Origin: Pyropia yezoensis
Lineage: Eukaryota; Rhodophyta; Bangiophyceae; Bangiales; Bangiaceae
DNA: 64,000 nucleotides
Assembly (NCBI GenBank): GCA_009829735.1
Contig: CM020618.1
Span: 38,602,894-38,666,893 of the forward strand
Direction of reading: 5' to 3'
Part shown: positions 52,410 to 63,056 of the stretch, in pieces
How positions within the stretch are numbered: the stretch's first letter is position 1
How the letters are laid out: the number at the start of each line of letters is the position of its first letter
Translations under genes and position numbers: made by a program
Notes under the pieces: generated by a model
Databases searched by the model: none
What the model saw: only the letters and a program-made list of their open reading frames with translations
Told to the model about the DNA's origin: nothing

Positions 52410-54599
52410 TTACTCGTTTCCCGCCCTTGGTAGGGTGCTGTCCGCCGGGACATCCGGCTGAGGAGGTGCCCCCTCGACGGCCAGTACTCCACCTGGAGCT
52501 GGCTGCCTACCCGGTGCGGGTCCGGGTGCTCGGGCGGGATACCCCCCCGTGGATGCCTTGCGTTGCGCCGCTGCCCGCCGAGACTCCTCGGGGATGAGTG
52601 GGCACGAAGACACCCAGTGCTGGGGATCCCCACACAACATACACCCGGACGTGCCGGTCCCCCCTTGAGTTCGCATCGGGGTAGCCCCGTAGCTACGGTT
52701 GCCTCCCTCGGGCGCCCGAGTGCCTGCTCCCTGGTAGGCCTTGGGTCCTTGGGTCAACCGGAACATGGACTCCCCCAACCGGTTGGGTCGGCCCGCAATC
52801 TGCGGAGGGGCCTCCGTGCGCACCGCCCATGTTGGCAAGGGTTGGTGAGGGTTACCCGTCACCGGGGAGTACCCCGTAGTCCGCACATACGGGACGCGCC
52901 GTCCCGTTCCTTCGTTGACCTGGAACTGGGTTCCAGCCGGGGCGATGTACGCTACCGTACCATGTTCATCAATCACCGGCGTCGCCGGTAGCAACAGGTG
53001 GCCCTGTTGGTCGACTAGAGGGTCATCCTCACCAATAGGGGTATGTTCGGTCGCCACCAGTACTGGTGCGGCCTTACGTTCCACCTTCTCTTGCCTCGGT
53101 ACCGGGGTAAGACTGGGCTTGCCTCCCTCACCCTTGGGCTTCGGGGCCAAGGCACACTCCGGGTGTAGAACCCGGTAGGCGTCCCCTAGGGACTTGCACA
53201 TATGCATCAGTCGACTGAAGTTCGTCCGTGCCGTGTTGGCGCCCCGTGCGGATATCCGCACGTAGTTGGGTACTCCTGCGAACAGGATGGCCCGTAGCTC
53301 CCCTTCTCCGAGGAGCTTCCCCAGCTCGTAGTCGAGCTCTTGGATCCGGCGTCCAAACATCTCTTCATCCTCCCAGGACTGGGCGGTGGCAGTGCGAAGG
53401 GCCCGATAGTGGTCCTCGCACTTGTCCTCACTGAGGTAGCTGCTCAGCAGCTCCTTCAATATCCCACGGTAATCCATGGGGGTGGCCGCGACCCTCATTC
53501 CCGGCATCGGGGATGCCTGGCGAAGAATGCCTCGCACCCGTTCATCAACAAAGAACGGGAGGATCTCCAGGGCCAGCCCCTCGTTAACGAGCGCCTTGTC
53601 TGCGGCTGCCTTGAAGCTAGTCAAGAAGCCGATGACTGCCAACGGGCGTCCGTTCGGCCCCCCGAACATAGGGACTCCCTTCATAAGGGTCTGCATAGAG
53701 CGGATCGCCCGATGCGACGTATTACGCATCGATTCCGATACGGTGGTAGAGCGGTCCTCCAAACGATAACGTTCCGGAGTAAGAACCGACCGGAAGACCT
53801 CGTTGACGATCTCCGTGTCAGCGTCCTGGATATCCAGTCGCTTAGCCAGTTGATGAGCGAGCTCATCGGACTCCATCCGCTTCAGTAGGCTCGCAGTTAC
53901 CTGCGCGGTCATAGCTTCCACCACTGAAGATGGTACTTCAGGCGTCGGCACCTCGGGAACCCGAGTTGCCTGGCCTCCTTCGTCGTGGGGGTACTGCGAG
54001 AGGGTACCTCCTCCCCCAATAACCGACTCTCCCCCGGCGTACGTATCCGCCGGGTCGTGTCCGCGGAGTCCGCTTCGGGTGCTCCGAGCGTATCGCTCCG
54101 TGTGACTCCGTTCCAACTCTGCCGACGAGTCGGACCCATACCCCATTGTGTCCGGGGGTTGTCCAGGAGTAGCAACACCGGGGTTGACCCTGGTGGACTC
54201 CGAAAGTAGTCCGGCCGGTTCGAACCGTACCGGTGTGGGAGGAACACGACGGGGTCCCGTCGTGTGCCGTGTTGACATCAACACTGCCATTGCGTCCTCC
54301 GTCCGATCTTGACGGGCGTCGAGCCCGGAAAACCGGGCCTCGATGCGGGCCAATGATGCCATCAGGGAATCCCCTGATGAAGGAGGCGGCGGAGTGAGGT
54401 CGGTCGACGACAGTTGAGGCGGGCCCCCGTCTCCTGCCGTCCGAGCCGTGCCAAACGTCGATCCGGCACCGGAAAGCATTGGCGTCTCAATGTTATCGAT
54501 CGGGTTCCCGATCCCGGTTCCCGTAGTCACCTCCGGGGTCGGCGTCGACGCCGATCCGTCATCTTGAACGTTCCCCGTCTCTTGGGTAGACATGGTCAC
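52410..54599 (-). CDS. Element B2 gag
   Basis: 729 codons from ATG 54599. N-terminal 210 residues are Ser/Thr/Pro-rich. A helical capsid-like region spans about 220-470 (VIGFLTSFKAAADKALV, MHMCKSLGDAYRVLHPE). A basic/Pro-rich segment precedes the CCHC knuckle CMLCGDPQHWVSSC at about 653-666. The tail is Pro/Gly-rich. It looks whole and is the better reference for the interrupted B1 copy. Confidence 0.93.
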   Translation of the reverse strand: MTMSTQETGNVQDDGSASTPTPEVTTGTGIGNPIDNIETPMLSGAGSTFGTARTAGDGGPPQLSSTDLTPPPPSSGDSLMASLARIEARFSGLDARQDRTEDAMAVLMSTRHTTGPRRVPPTPVRFEPAGLLSESTRVNPGVATPGQPPDTMGYGSDSSAELERSHTERYARSTRSGLRGHDPADTYAGGESVIGGGGTLSQYPHDEGGQATRVPEVPTPEVPSSVVEAMTAQVTASLLKRMESDELAHQLAKRLDIQDADTEIVNEVFRSVLTPERYRLEDRSTTVSESMRNTSHRAIRSMQTLMKGVPMFGGPNGRPLAVIGFLTSFKAAADKALVNEGLALEILPFFVDERVRGILRQASPMPGMRVAATPMDYRGILKELLSSYLSEDKCEDHYRALRTATAQSWEDEEMFGRRIQELDYELGKLLGEGELRAILFAGVPNYVRISARGANTARTNFSRLMHMCKSLGDAYRVLHPECALAPKPKGEGGKPSLTPVPRQEKVERKAAPVLVATEHTPIGEDDPLVDQQGHLLLPATPVIDEHGTVAYIAPAGTQFQVNEGTGRRVPYVRTTGYSPVTGNPHQPLPTWAVRTEAPPQIAGRPNRLGESMFRLTQGPKAYQGAGTRAPEGGNRSYGATPMRTQGGTGTSGCMLCGDPQHWVSSCPLIPEESRRAAAQRKASTGGYPARAPGPAPGRQPAPGGVLAVEGAPPQPDVPADSTLPRAGNE

Positions 54600-54800
54600 A
54601 ATCAGTCAACCGACGTATCAATCACCACGAACAAGAGAGCGAGGGGGTAGATTGGGGAGAGTAACAGTAGATCACAGTCACAGGTAAAATCTCAACACAA
54701 TCGATCAGGTCGCAACACCACGAGTACAAGAAAAGGACCAGATCCCTATCCGTGTGCCAGGGCCGAAGACGGCGTCACCACAAGGGTGACGGAAACCCGT

Positions 54801-54817
54801 CCCCTGCTGCTCCACCA
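54801..54817 (-). promoter_or_regulatory. Element B2 primer-binding site
   Basis: TGGTGGAGCAGCAGGGG on the minus strand, one base inside the 5' LTR, identical to B1 and A. Confidence 0.75.
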
Positions 54818-54818
54818 A

Positions 54819-55181
54819 TGTAGCACAATAGGAATCCGTCGCACGTCCACTCTCAGGGAACACTCACCAAGGGGGATCGGCACCAACGTCACCGGGAGGC
54901 CAAGGTTGCTGTCCTTGGAGCGCAAGCCACGGGACCAAGATGGGAGCCCAAATGGGAGGGGTTTGTTGTTCTACCTTGGCCGGCGGTGGATTCGCCACCG
55001 GCCCCCTCGTTATAAACCCTCGGAGACACTACTAACTACCCTCCACCCCAAGATGCAAGTCCCTCTGGTCATACGTAACTTATAGATACCGTGACCAGTA
55101 CGGACTCTCAAATTGAAAGTTAAGGATTAGAAGTAGCCCCCCTAATATTAGAGTCACATTACGGACAACCATATTGCTACA
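54819..55181 (-). repeat. Element B2 right (5') LTR
   Basis: 363 bp with about two differences from 44383-44745; followed by CTTGG. Confidence 0.93.
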
Positions 55182-55186
55182 CTTGG

Positions 55187-55483
55187 TCGGGACGGGGACG
55201 CAGTACCAAGCCCCGCTGTCCCTCCCCTTATCCCCCCAGGGTCCACTCAGAATCTCGCCACTCAGAATCTCCCACCCCAGCACCTGCCCACCGGGCCACA
55301 CGAAAATTCAAGACGATAAATGCAGAAAACCCTCAAATCCAAGTTGGATTTATTACTAAGCTAACTATCCCAAACTTAGGGAATATGGACCCAAATGCAG
55401 GGGGAGGAACGGATCAGGCTAGTGGCCTGCCGCCCCTTGCATGGCACGTGTTGCCCCCCTACCTGGGGGTCAATACTGCCACA
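55187..55483 (-). repeat. Element A right (5') LTR, outer 297 bp
   Basis: Continues 44211-44382 across the B2 insertion and ends TGCCACA, followed by AGGAC, the target duplication of A. Confidence 0.92.
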
Positions 55484-55488
55484 AGGAC

Positions 55489-56358
55489 GGTGGTCTCGAC
55501 GGGGGTGGGTCTGGGGAAGAAGATGGGCGCGACGTCGGTGGGGATCGAGGGTACAAAAGGTAAAAAGTGTCTTTGGTCTGTGTCTATCGTTCCCCTCTCG
55601 TCTCCCCCGGTGGCGCCGACACTCACGCACTATATACTCGCGTCGGGGCACCCGAGGTGCCCCAAAGCATGCGTTTCCCCATCGCACCGCCGGTAGGCAC
55701 AGAACGGTCCAAAAACAAAGCATGTCTCTCAGAACAAAGCATGGGCGGGCGTGCGCACTAAATGAGTGCAGCCCCAGTTTGCCCGAAACGAAGGGGGTCC
55801 CGTGGATGGCGCCCAGCGCGCCCCACCAGCCGGCTCCACACGCCGGTCGGCCAGAAGGTCCGACTGGCTGTAAGGGCCAGCAAGGCCGAATTCAATCACT
55901 CCCTTGACCGGCCAGCCAGTCACCAACCAGCTGGCCGAATTCAATCAATCCAAAAGCCGGCGAGCCAGTCATATCGCACTCAGCCGCCAGCGAGGATGTG
56001 CGGTGTCCTCAGTGTCGGTGAATCATGTGACTGGTCCTTGATGCCAGCTTTCAAGCAGCGCAGAGAATAAAATTCAGGCAGCACAGACGGGGATGTCCGC
56101 CCGTGGTTGGTCGACGATGTCACTCGCTCCTCGTTGTCGAGTTTCGACGTCCATGACAGGGTTCCGACAGTGCGTTGACGGCGGCTTTCGTGCGGTCGGC
56201 CGACGTCCGCAAAATGTCACAGATACAGCGTGGTGTCGCCCAGGGTAGTGGGGAATTGATGTGTCTTGGGGGGAGTTATCGGGGCCGGACATGTAAGGAG
56301 AGGTCCCAGTCCATATCCCCTGGGTTCCGGGTGGCGATTTAAGGGGCAAATCCTTTCA
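55489..56358 (-). repeat. Element C left (3') LTR, inner 870 bp
   Basis: Matches 62187-63056 at about 99 percent by eye. Together with 26050-26148 it makes the 969-bp LTR. The minus-strand purine tract lies at 56359-56370. Confidence 0.92.
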
Positions 56359-56369
56359 CCTCCCCCCCC

Positions 56370-59300
56370 TTAGGACGCGCATCGAAGAAACGCGTCTAAA
56401 ACTTCAGGGGCGTTCACAAGGTCGTGCTTTGTCAGCCAAGAGTTCTCGCTGATGTCGCAGCCTTTCCATTTGACGAGGTACTGCAGTCGTCCACGGCGCT
56501 TTCGTGACCGTATAATGGAGTCGACTTCATACTCGACCGAGCCATCCGGAAATGCAACCGGGGGTGGAACGGGAGGAAGTCGACCATACGGATCAGCGCG
56601 GTACGGCTTCAGGAGGCTGGCATGGAAGGCGTTGTGAACTTTGCGATCGAGGACAGCTTGAGGAAGATCGAGACGGAACGTGACGTCATTGATGCTCTCC
56701 GTGACTTTGTAGGGTCCGGAGTATTTGGGCATCAGCTCACGAGCGCCTTGAAAAGCGTCGGGCAAGAGGTTCTTGGTGCTGAGGAGTACGTGGTCGCCCA
56801 CAGTGATTGTGCATGGTCGGCGATGACGGTTTGCGTACGCCGCGCGCGTCTCATTGGCGCTCTTGATGGCGGCGATAGCCGTCTTTTTAGCATCGTGGAG
56901 GCTGGATAGCCAATCCGACACAGCAGGAAGATTTGAGTCCCTGCTGTCGAGGATGTCCATAGGCACGGTCCTTGGTTCAAACCCGTAGTTCAAGAAAAAT
57001 GGAGAGTACGTGGTTACGACATTAGGTGACCGGTTGTACGCAACTTCCGCGCCAACGAGGAAAAGATCCCAGTCGCCTTGATGATGGTTGACGAAGTTTC
57101 TGAGGATTTCTTCAATTTTCTTGTTCATAATCTCAGTTTGGCCGTCCGTCTGCGGGTGGTAGGCCGATGAGGCTTTGATCTTGACCTTGAGGATCTTTGT
57201 CAGTGACCGCCAGAAGTTGGAGAAAAAGATGGGGTCGCGGTCACAGACGACTTCTTGAGGTAGGCCGTGGTTGCGATAGACGTGATCGTGGTAAAGTTGA
57301 GCTGTGACCGGCGCTGTACATTCCGGCTTCATTGGTGCCAGGCGAATCATCTTGGTGAGTCGGTCAACAACGACATAAATGCCGTTGTGGCCTCGTGGTG
57401 TCAGTGGCAGTGGGGTGATAAAGTCCATGGAGACACTTGCCCATCTTTGGCTTGGGGGTTCGAGTGGTTTGAGATGACCCAGAGGTGAATGAGTGCTAGC
57501 CTTGTTCCGCTGGCACGAATCACATGATTGTACGTATCTTTGGATGTCCTGCCGCATAGACTTCCAGTAGTAATTGGAAGCAACGGCCTTGGTGGTTTTC
57601 TTCACTCCCATGTGCCCTTGGCACGGGACGTCGTGGTAGTCGTGGAGGAGTCTTTGGCATAGAGTACCAGCGGGGATGCACGTGCGGTCACCTCGTTTCA
57701 ACAACCTCATATGAAACCGGTAGGGAGATACCGGGTCCTTGGCTAGGTCGGCAAATTCGGGGTCCGCTTTGTACTCTTGTTCTAGGGTGGCAAGGTCTTG
57801 ATCACTTTGGTTGATGGTCATGAGGTTGTTGATTTCAGTTTTCTTGAGCGTTTCGTCAATGGTCTTGGTCAGCACTCGACTAAGGAGATCTTGGTTGGGT
57901 TCGTGCTTGTCAGGGGCATCTTCAGGCTGCCTGGAAAGGGCATCAGCTACGGCGTTGGAGATGCCTTTGATCGGGACAATCTTAAACTGGAATTGGTCCA
58001 GAAGTTCAAGCCACTTGACTTGGCGGTCGTTCAGCCTTTCTTGGGTTCGCAGGTATCTCAGGGACTCGTGGTCGGTATGGACCTCAAAGGGTCTTCCGTG
58101 GAGGTAGCAGCGCCAGTGCCGGATGGCTTGGACCACTGCGAGCAGCTCACGTTCGCGGATGCTGTAGCGTTGTTCGTGGATATTCAAGGTCAGGGAGAAG
58201 AATGCCACTGGACGCCGTCCCTTTCCATCGTCTTGTTCGAGGACTGCGCCAATAGCATACCCGCTGGCATCAGTAGACACGTAGATGGGATATCGTTTGT
58301 CAAACGGCCTTAGTACCGGTGCACTTGTTGTCAGAGTCCGCAGCTGCTCGAAGGCTTTTTGGGCGTCCGGCGTCCACTCAAAGTCGACCTTCCCCGTCAA
58401 CCTCGTAAGAGGGGTAGCAACTGCGGCCATTCCCTTGACAAATCGGCGATAGAAGTTGACCATACCGAAGAAGGACTGCACGTCCTTCTTGCTCTTGGGG
58501 GTGGCCCACGTCCGAATAGCTTGGACCTTCTGGTCCTCCATGGAAAAGCCTGCGTCAGATATGACGTGGCCGAGGTAATCGACAGTGGTTCGAGCGAATT
58601 GGCACTTACTTGCCTTGGTGTAAAGCTTGTGGTCTCGTAGCTTGGCCAGGGTTTTTTCTCAGGTGCTTGAGATGATCCTCGTAGGTTTCGCTGTAGACCA
58701 AAATGTCGTCTAAGTAGACGCAGATGAAGTCGTACAGGTAGGGTCTGAACACATCGTTCATCAAGTTCATGAAGACTGCGGGGGCGTTCGTCAGTCCGAA
58801 GGGTAGCACAGTAAACTCGTAGAATCCATACTTGGTCCGGAACGCCGTCAATGGGATGGTGTCAGGGTCCAGCCGGATCTGGTGGTAGCCAGAGCGGAGG
58901 TCAATCTTCGTAAAATACTTGGCCTTTCGTAGTTGATCAAAGATGTCATCGATACGTGGTAGAGGATACGCATTCTTGATGGTGGCCTTGTTCAATGCTC
59001 GGTAGTCGATGCACATCCGCCAGCCGCCGTCCTTCTGCGCCGCAAATAGAACGGAGGAGCCCCACGGTGAGGCACTTGGCTGGATGAATCCCTTCCGAAT
59101 CAGGGTCGCAAGTTGCGTCTTGAGTTCATCGAGTTCCCACTCGGAGAGGCGGTAAATACCGCTGCGACGTGGTTCAGCGTCGTCGGTCAGCTTGATGCTA
59201 AACTTGTGACTACGCTCGGGAGGGAGTCCGTCCGGGAGCTTAGCCGGGAAGACGTCAGCGTACTCCTTGAGAATCTGTTGGACTTCATTTTTGTCTTCAG

Positions 59301-59862
59301 CTTCTCCCATAATGATGGAGTTGATGTCAAAGCTGCTTAAGGGGTCTTCAGACTGCAGGTAGATGGCGAATACAGGGGTCCTTTGGATGAGGTCACGTGC
59401 GAGTCGTTGCCGGCTAATGAGGCCCTCCGGTTTCTTGAGGGAGGCGGTGATAGAAATATTCTTGTGGTTGAACTTAAAGGATGTCTTGTTCTTCTTGTTG
59501 TTGATCTTGGCGCCCTTGTCATCGCGCCATTTCTTACCGAGGATAACGTCGTACGCACTGAGGTCGCATACGGCGAACCGTAGTCGTTCTTGGTAAAGGC
59601 CGATGTGAATCTCTAAGGGTTCAATGGTTTCAGCGAGTACATGGGAACGTCCATCGGGCATGTTTGCCGCGAAGTCCGTTTCAGTGGTCTTGACATTCAG
59701 GGTTTTCATGAGGCGCCTGGAGACGACGTTGATGGGAGACCCGTCGTCGAACAGCACCTTTACAACATGGCCATTGACAGAAGCAGTAGAAAGCAGTAGC
59801 CCGAGACGCGGGCCTTCAAAGGGTGACGATTTGTTTTCCGGAACCAAAGGAGCATCTTTCAC
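56370..59862 (-). pseudogene. Element C pol region
   Basis: Minus-strand pol with, in order, a retropepsin-like segment ([13 protein letters not shown]), reverse transcriptase ([19 protein letters not shown]), RNase H (YVSTDASGYAIG), integrase H2C2 finger (DVPCQGH to CDSCQRN), core (SMDFITPLP, VCDRDPIF, TEIMNK) and a canonical chromodomain at the C-terminus (YLVKWKGCDISENSWL), which keeps the W-K-G signature better than A or B. Codon use and base composition are less GC-biased than A and B. The region is broken, with about one break, and is treated as a fossil. Confidence 0.92.
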
Positions 59863-59885
59863 CGTTGTTGACGACGGTTGCTGCT

Positions 59886-60764
59886 TCAGTTCCGCTGGCC
59901 TTTTGGGCAGTCCTTTGCCAGGTGCCCCTTTTCGCGACAGCGGGGGCAGAGTCCCTCGCGCATACAGCGCTGGCGCTCCTCGGGCGTGAGCTTCTCGACC
60001 TTGATGCTGGAAATGTCCATGGGGACGACACCCGTCGCAGACAGCTTCCCAGAGGTGCTGCTGAGGTTGTTCGTGAAGCGCGAGGCTCCAGCCTTGGCAG
60101 CTTCTACGCGCAGGGCGTCTGTCATGAGAGGCTCGAGTTCAGTGTAGTTCTTGAGGCACAGCGCCTGCCAGATGTCCCGGTTCAGACCTCGCGTGTAGCG
60201 GTCAATCTTTTCCGCTTCAGTGATGTCTGGGATGTCCACGGCGACGCTCAGGAAAGTCTTGTTAAACGTCCCGACGTCCTTAATCTGTCGCCATGCGTGC
60301 AGCTTGTCCCGTGCCGCCTGCGTCTTGTTCAGGGGACTGAAGCGCCGGATGAGTGCAGCACGGAAGGCGTCCCAGCTCGAAACGTCTGTAGTCAGACTCT
60401 AGGTATGCCACCAGTTGAACGCTTCTCCATCGAGATAGGTGCAAGCGACACGACACGCTTCGGCGGGTTCACTCAGCCGGACGTAGGAGTCCATGTGGGA
60501 GCACCACGCTTCAATGGTCCCGGGTTTGCCAGAGAAAAGCCCGGGCTTGTTCGGCCGTGCGGGTTTTGCGTTCTCGCGGGCTGCTTTCGCCTTGGTCTCG
60601 GCGAGCTGCTGCTTCGTGTCTTCCAATTCCACCTTGTGTGCTTCGAGCTCGTCACGCATTTGCGTCACAAATGTCGTAAGCTGATTCCATGCCTCGACAC
60701 TGGGGGTGCCGGATGTCGACCCAGAAGTGACCGGGGTCCCGCCAGCAATACTCGAGGGGTCCAT
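59886..60764 (-). pseudogene. Element C gag region
   Basis: ATG near 60764 opens a short Ser/Gly-rich start. A coiled coil follows (QMRDELEAHKVELEDTKQQL), then a capsid-like region with TYLDGEAFNWW, a motif common in Ty3/gypsy gag, and a CCHC knuckle [14 protein letters not shown] near 59915-59960. The region is broken, with about one or two breaks. Confidence 0.85.
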
Positions 60765-61107
60765 CGTTTCCAGGAGTTAACTCCAGGAGTTACAATTTCA
60801 CAGGACAGAGCGACCTGAACTTACAAGAAATGCCCAGTCGAACTCCGGATAGATTTGTTTAAGAAATTTGGTCAAGCAACGTAGTTGCGCGCGACAATTG
60901 GTCAAGTGCCGAGGGATCGCGGTGACGAGATCAAGAGCGTGCAACACTATTTCGTTAAATCCAATCACAAGCAAATCGCTCGAGGGCGCGCAATCGGATT
61001 TTCGGTCGGCTTCCGCGCTCAGGCCCGAGTCGGTCTCGTCGGATTCTCACGCGAGGGGGAGATCAGAGGGGGAAAATCGGGCTCTCGCGGTAGATCAATG
61101 GAGGTTG

Positions 61108-61851
61108 TCAATCGGTGCCCCGCGCCAGCTGGTGGTGGTGCGCCTTGCCACGCAAGTGGCTTTCAAAATGAACCACCGAATGAAATTCAAGCCCACAGGG
61201 ATCGCAGCGTGGGAGAGTGGAAGGGCGGTTGACAGTATTGCGATGCCGACGTGAGTTGCGATGGTCGCGCAACCCTGATAGGCTGTTGCACGTCACACCG
61301 CAGGGCTTACACTGGTGTGTGCCTAGTGGGATGCGGCGGGCCTTGGCGATTCGGCGCTGTTCGCGCTGTTCCACCGCCCGCGCGGTGGTCGGCTTAATGT
61401 GCCCAATCAGCGGGGGGGGCGGCGCGATGAAACGGCGCGCCGCTTCCTGCGGGGGTAGCAGCAGGCGCCGGTTCGTCCGGGCCGCTGTGCCCGCCGAGGC
61501 AGGGCCCTTGCCCTTGCCCGAGAGGGGGGGCTTGGGGGCGGTCCGCCCCAGCAGGGATAGGTGCGGGGGGGCCGCCTGGGTGGAGGTGGAGAAGGCGCCC
61601 GCCGGGGGGCTGCGTGCCCCCGGGTGGTGGTGCCCTCCCACGGGGCCGCGTGCCGACGGACTGCCGCGTGCCCACGAGCCGCGCGCTGTACCAGCGCCGC
61701 GGATCGTCGGGGGTGCGCGGGTCGTCGGGGGTGCGCGGGTCTCAGGGTTTCCACGTGACGTGGCCACCGTGTTGCGGGCCGTCGTGCCGGAGGATGCCGA
61801 CGCGGCCGCCACAGCCGAGGAAGAATATTCGGAACCTGATTTGGAACTCAC
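61108..61851 (-). CDS. Element C pre-gag ORF with two U1/matrin-type C2H2 zinc fingers
   Basis: Sense-strand (minus) open frame of about 247 codons. The N-terminal two thirds are Ala/Pro/Thr/Arg-rich and probably disordered (repeated RAPPTTRAPPT). The C-terminus has two zinc fingers of the form C-x2-C-x12-H-x5-H (CKPCG...HRNSRRH and CDPCG...HLRGKAH). These are typical of U1-C/matrin/zf-met proteins that bind double-stranded RNA or RNA-protein complexes. No ATG opens the frame. A splice-acceptor-like CCCAG sits at its 5' edge, so it may be a spliced downstream exon; this is inference. It could be a captured host fragment or a true accessory gene. Confidence 0.6.
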   Translation of the reverse strand: MSSKSGSEYSSSAVAAASASSGTTARNTVATSRGNPETRAPPTTRAPPTIRGAGTARGSWARGSPSARGPVGGHHHPGARSPPAGAFSTSTQAAPPHLSLLGRTAPKPPLSGKGKGPASAGTAARTNRRLLLPPQEAARRFIAPPPPLIGHIKPTTARAVEQREQRRIAKARRIPLGTHQCKPCGVTCNSLSGLRDHRNSRRHRNTVNRPSTLPRCDPCGLEFHSVVHFESHLRGKAHHHQLARGTD

Positions 61852-62069
61852 TGGGATTCAACAATCGGTTGACCAAAAAGAAAAATTCCGTGACATCAAG
61901 CGCGATGGCAGTGTCAGGGAAATATTCTTTCGGTGTGATTCGTGGAACCCACTGCGTTCGTATTACAATGCCCGTGGCAAGCCGAACGCAGGGGGCAACA
62001 CGACGTCACAATCGCAGGAAGGTCCAAATCACGCACGGAATCGCAGTCACCGCCAGGTAGAAAGTCGAA

Positions 62070-62085
62070 CAATCGGAAGCTACCA
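62070..62085 (-). promoter_or_regulatory. Element C primer-binding site
   Basis: Minus strand TGGTAGCTTCCGATTG, two bases inside the 5' LTR; complementary to a tRNA ending ...GCTACCA. It differs from the site shared by A and B. Confidence 0.6.
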
Positions 62086-62087
62086 CA

Positions 62088-63056
62088 TGTGAGGACCCAC
62101 CTAAAACCGGGGAGCCCTCAACGTACTCAAGGGGGTGTCAGCGGGCTCTGCGAGCCAATGGGGCGGCGGGGCACGGGGAAGAGGACGGTGGTCTCGACGG
62201 GGGTGGGTCTGGGGAAGAAGATGGGCGCGACGTCGGTGGGGATCGAGGGTACAAAAGGTAAAAAGTGTCTTTGGTCTGTGTCTGTCGTTCCCCTCTCGTC
62301 TCCCCCGGTGGCGCCGACACTCACGCACTATATACTCGCGTCGGGGCACCCGAGGTGCCCCAAAGCATGCGTTTCCCCATCGCACCGCCGGTAGGCACAG
62401 AACGGTCCAAAAACAAAGCATGTCTCTCAGAACAAAGCATGGGCGGGCGTGCGCACTAAAGGAGTGCAGCCCCAGTTTGCCCGAAATGAAGGGGGTCCCG
62501 TGGATGGCGCCCAGCGCGCCCCACCAGCCGGCTCCACACGCCGGTCGGCCAGAAGGTCCGACTGGCTGTAAGGGCCAGCAAGGCCAAATTCAATCAATCC
62601 CTTGACCGGCCAGCCAGTCACCAACCAGCTGGCCGAATTCAATCAATCCAAAAGCCGGCGAGCCAGTCATATCGCACTCAGCCGCCAGCGAGGATGTGCG
62701 GTGTCCTCAGTGTCGGTGAATCATGTGACTGGTCCTTGATGCCAGCCTTCAAGCAGCGCAGAGAATAAAATTCAGGCAGCACAGACGGGGATGTCCGCCC
62801 GTGGTTGGTCGACGATGTCACTCGCTCCTCGTTGTCGAGTTTCGACATCCATGACAGGGTTCCGACAGTGCGTTGACGGCGGCTTTCGTGCGGTCGGCCG
62901 ACGTCCGCAAAATGTCACAGATACAGCGTGGTGTCGCCCAGGGTAGTGGGGAATTGATGTGTCTTGGGGGGAGTTATCGGGGCCGGACATGTAAGGAGAG
63001 GTCCCAGTCCATATCCCCTGGGTTCCGGGTGGCGATTTAACGGGCAAATCCTTACA
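62088..63056 (-). repeat. Element C right (5') LTR
   Basis: 969 bp, starts TGTGAGG and ends CTTACA, followed by CATAC. This is the uninterrupted copy and so the reference for the C LTR. Confidence 0.94.

Larger units (their letters stand above)
44383..55181 (-). mobile_element. Element B2: Ty3/gypsy chromodomain element inserted in A's LTR
   Basis: 363-bp LTRs (44383-44745 and 54819-55181), target duplication CTTGG (44378-44382 and 55182-55186), total 10.8 kb. Gag and pol are open and full length. The accessory antisense ORF appears to carry about one break relative to B1. The LTRs differ at about two positions, so this is one of the youngest insertions here and looks nearly whole. Confidence 0.94.
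26149..55483 (-). mobile_element. Element A: Ty3/gypsy chromodomain LTR retrotransposon inserted in C's LTR
   Basis: 469-bp LTRs (26149-26617; 44211-44382 plus 55187-55483) begin TGTGGCA and end TGCCACA. The target duplication is AGGAC (26144-26148 and 55484-55488). Parts on the minus strand: 5' LTR, primer-binding site, gag, pol, then an accessory region on the opposite strand, polypurine tract and 3' LTR. It is interrupted twice by family B, in pol (B1) and in the 5' LTR (B2). The LTR halves differ at about two positions, so the insertion is very recent. Apart from the two insertions its gag and both pol segments look open. Confidence 0.93.
60765..62087 (-). other. Element C leader between 5' LTR and gag
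   Basis: 1.3 kb, longer than usual for a Ty3/gypsy leader. It holds the zinc-finger ORF (61851-61108). The stretch 61815-62000 recurs in the old fragment at 15520-15710. The part between 61300 and 61800 is far more GC-rich than the rest of C and resembles host coding DNA in composition. Confidence 0.7.
26050..63056 (-). mobile_element. Element C: Ty3/gypsy chromodomain LTR retrotransposon, outermost of the nest
   Basis: Two 969-bp LTRs (26050-26148 plus 55489-56358, and 62088-63056) and a CATAC target duplication define the element. Its own sequence is about 7.7 kb; the other about 29 kb is element A with its own insertions. Parts in order on the minus strand: 5' LTR, primer-binding site, a leader with a zinc-finger ORF, gag with a CCHC knuckle, pol with protease-type region, reverse transcriptase, RNase H, integrase and a chromodomain, polypurine tract, 3' LTR. 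The two LTRs differ at about a dozen positions by eye (about 1.2 percent), so it is young but the oldest member of the nest. It is broken, with a few breaks in gag and pol. Confidence 0.93.
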
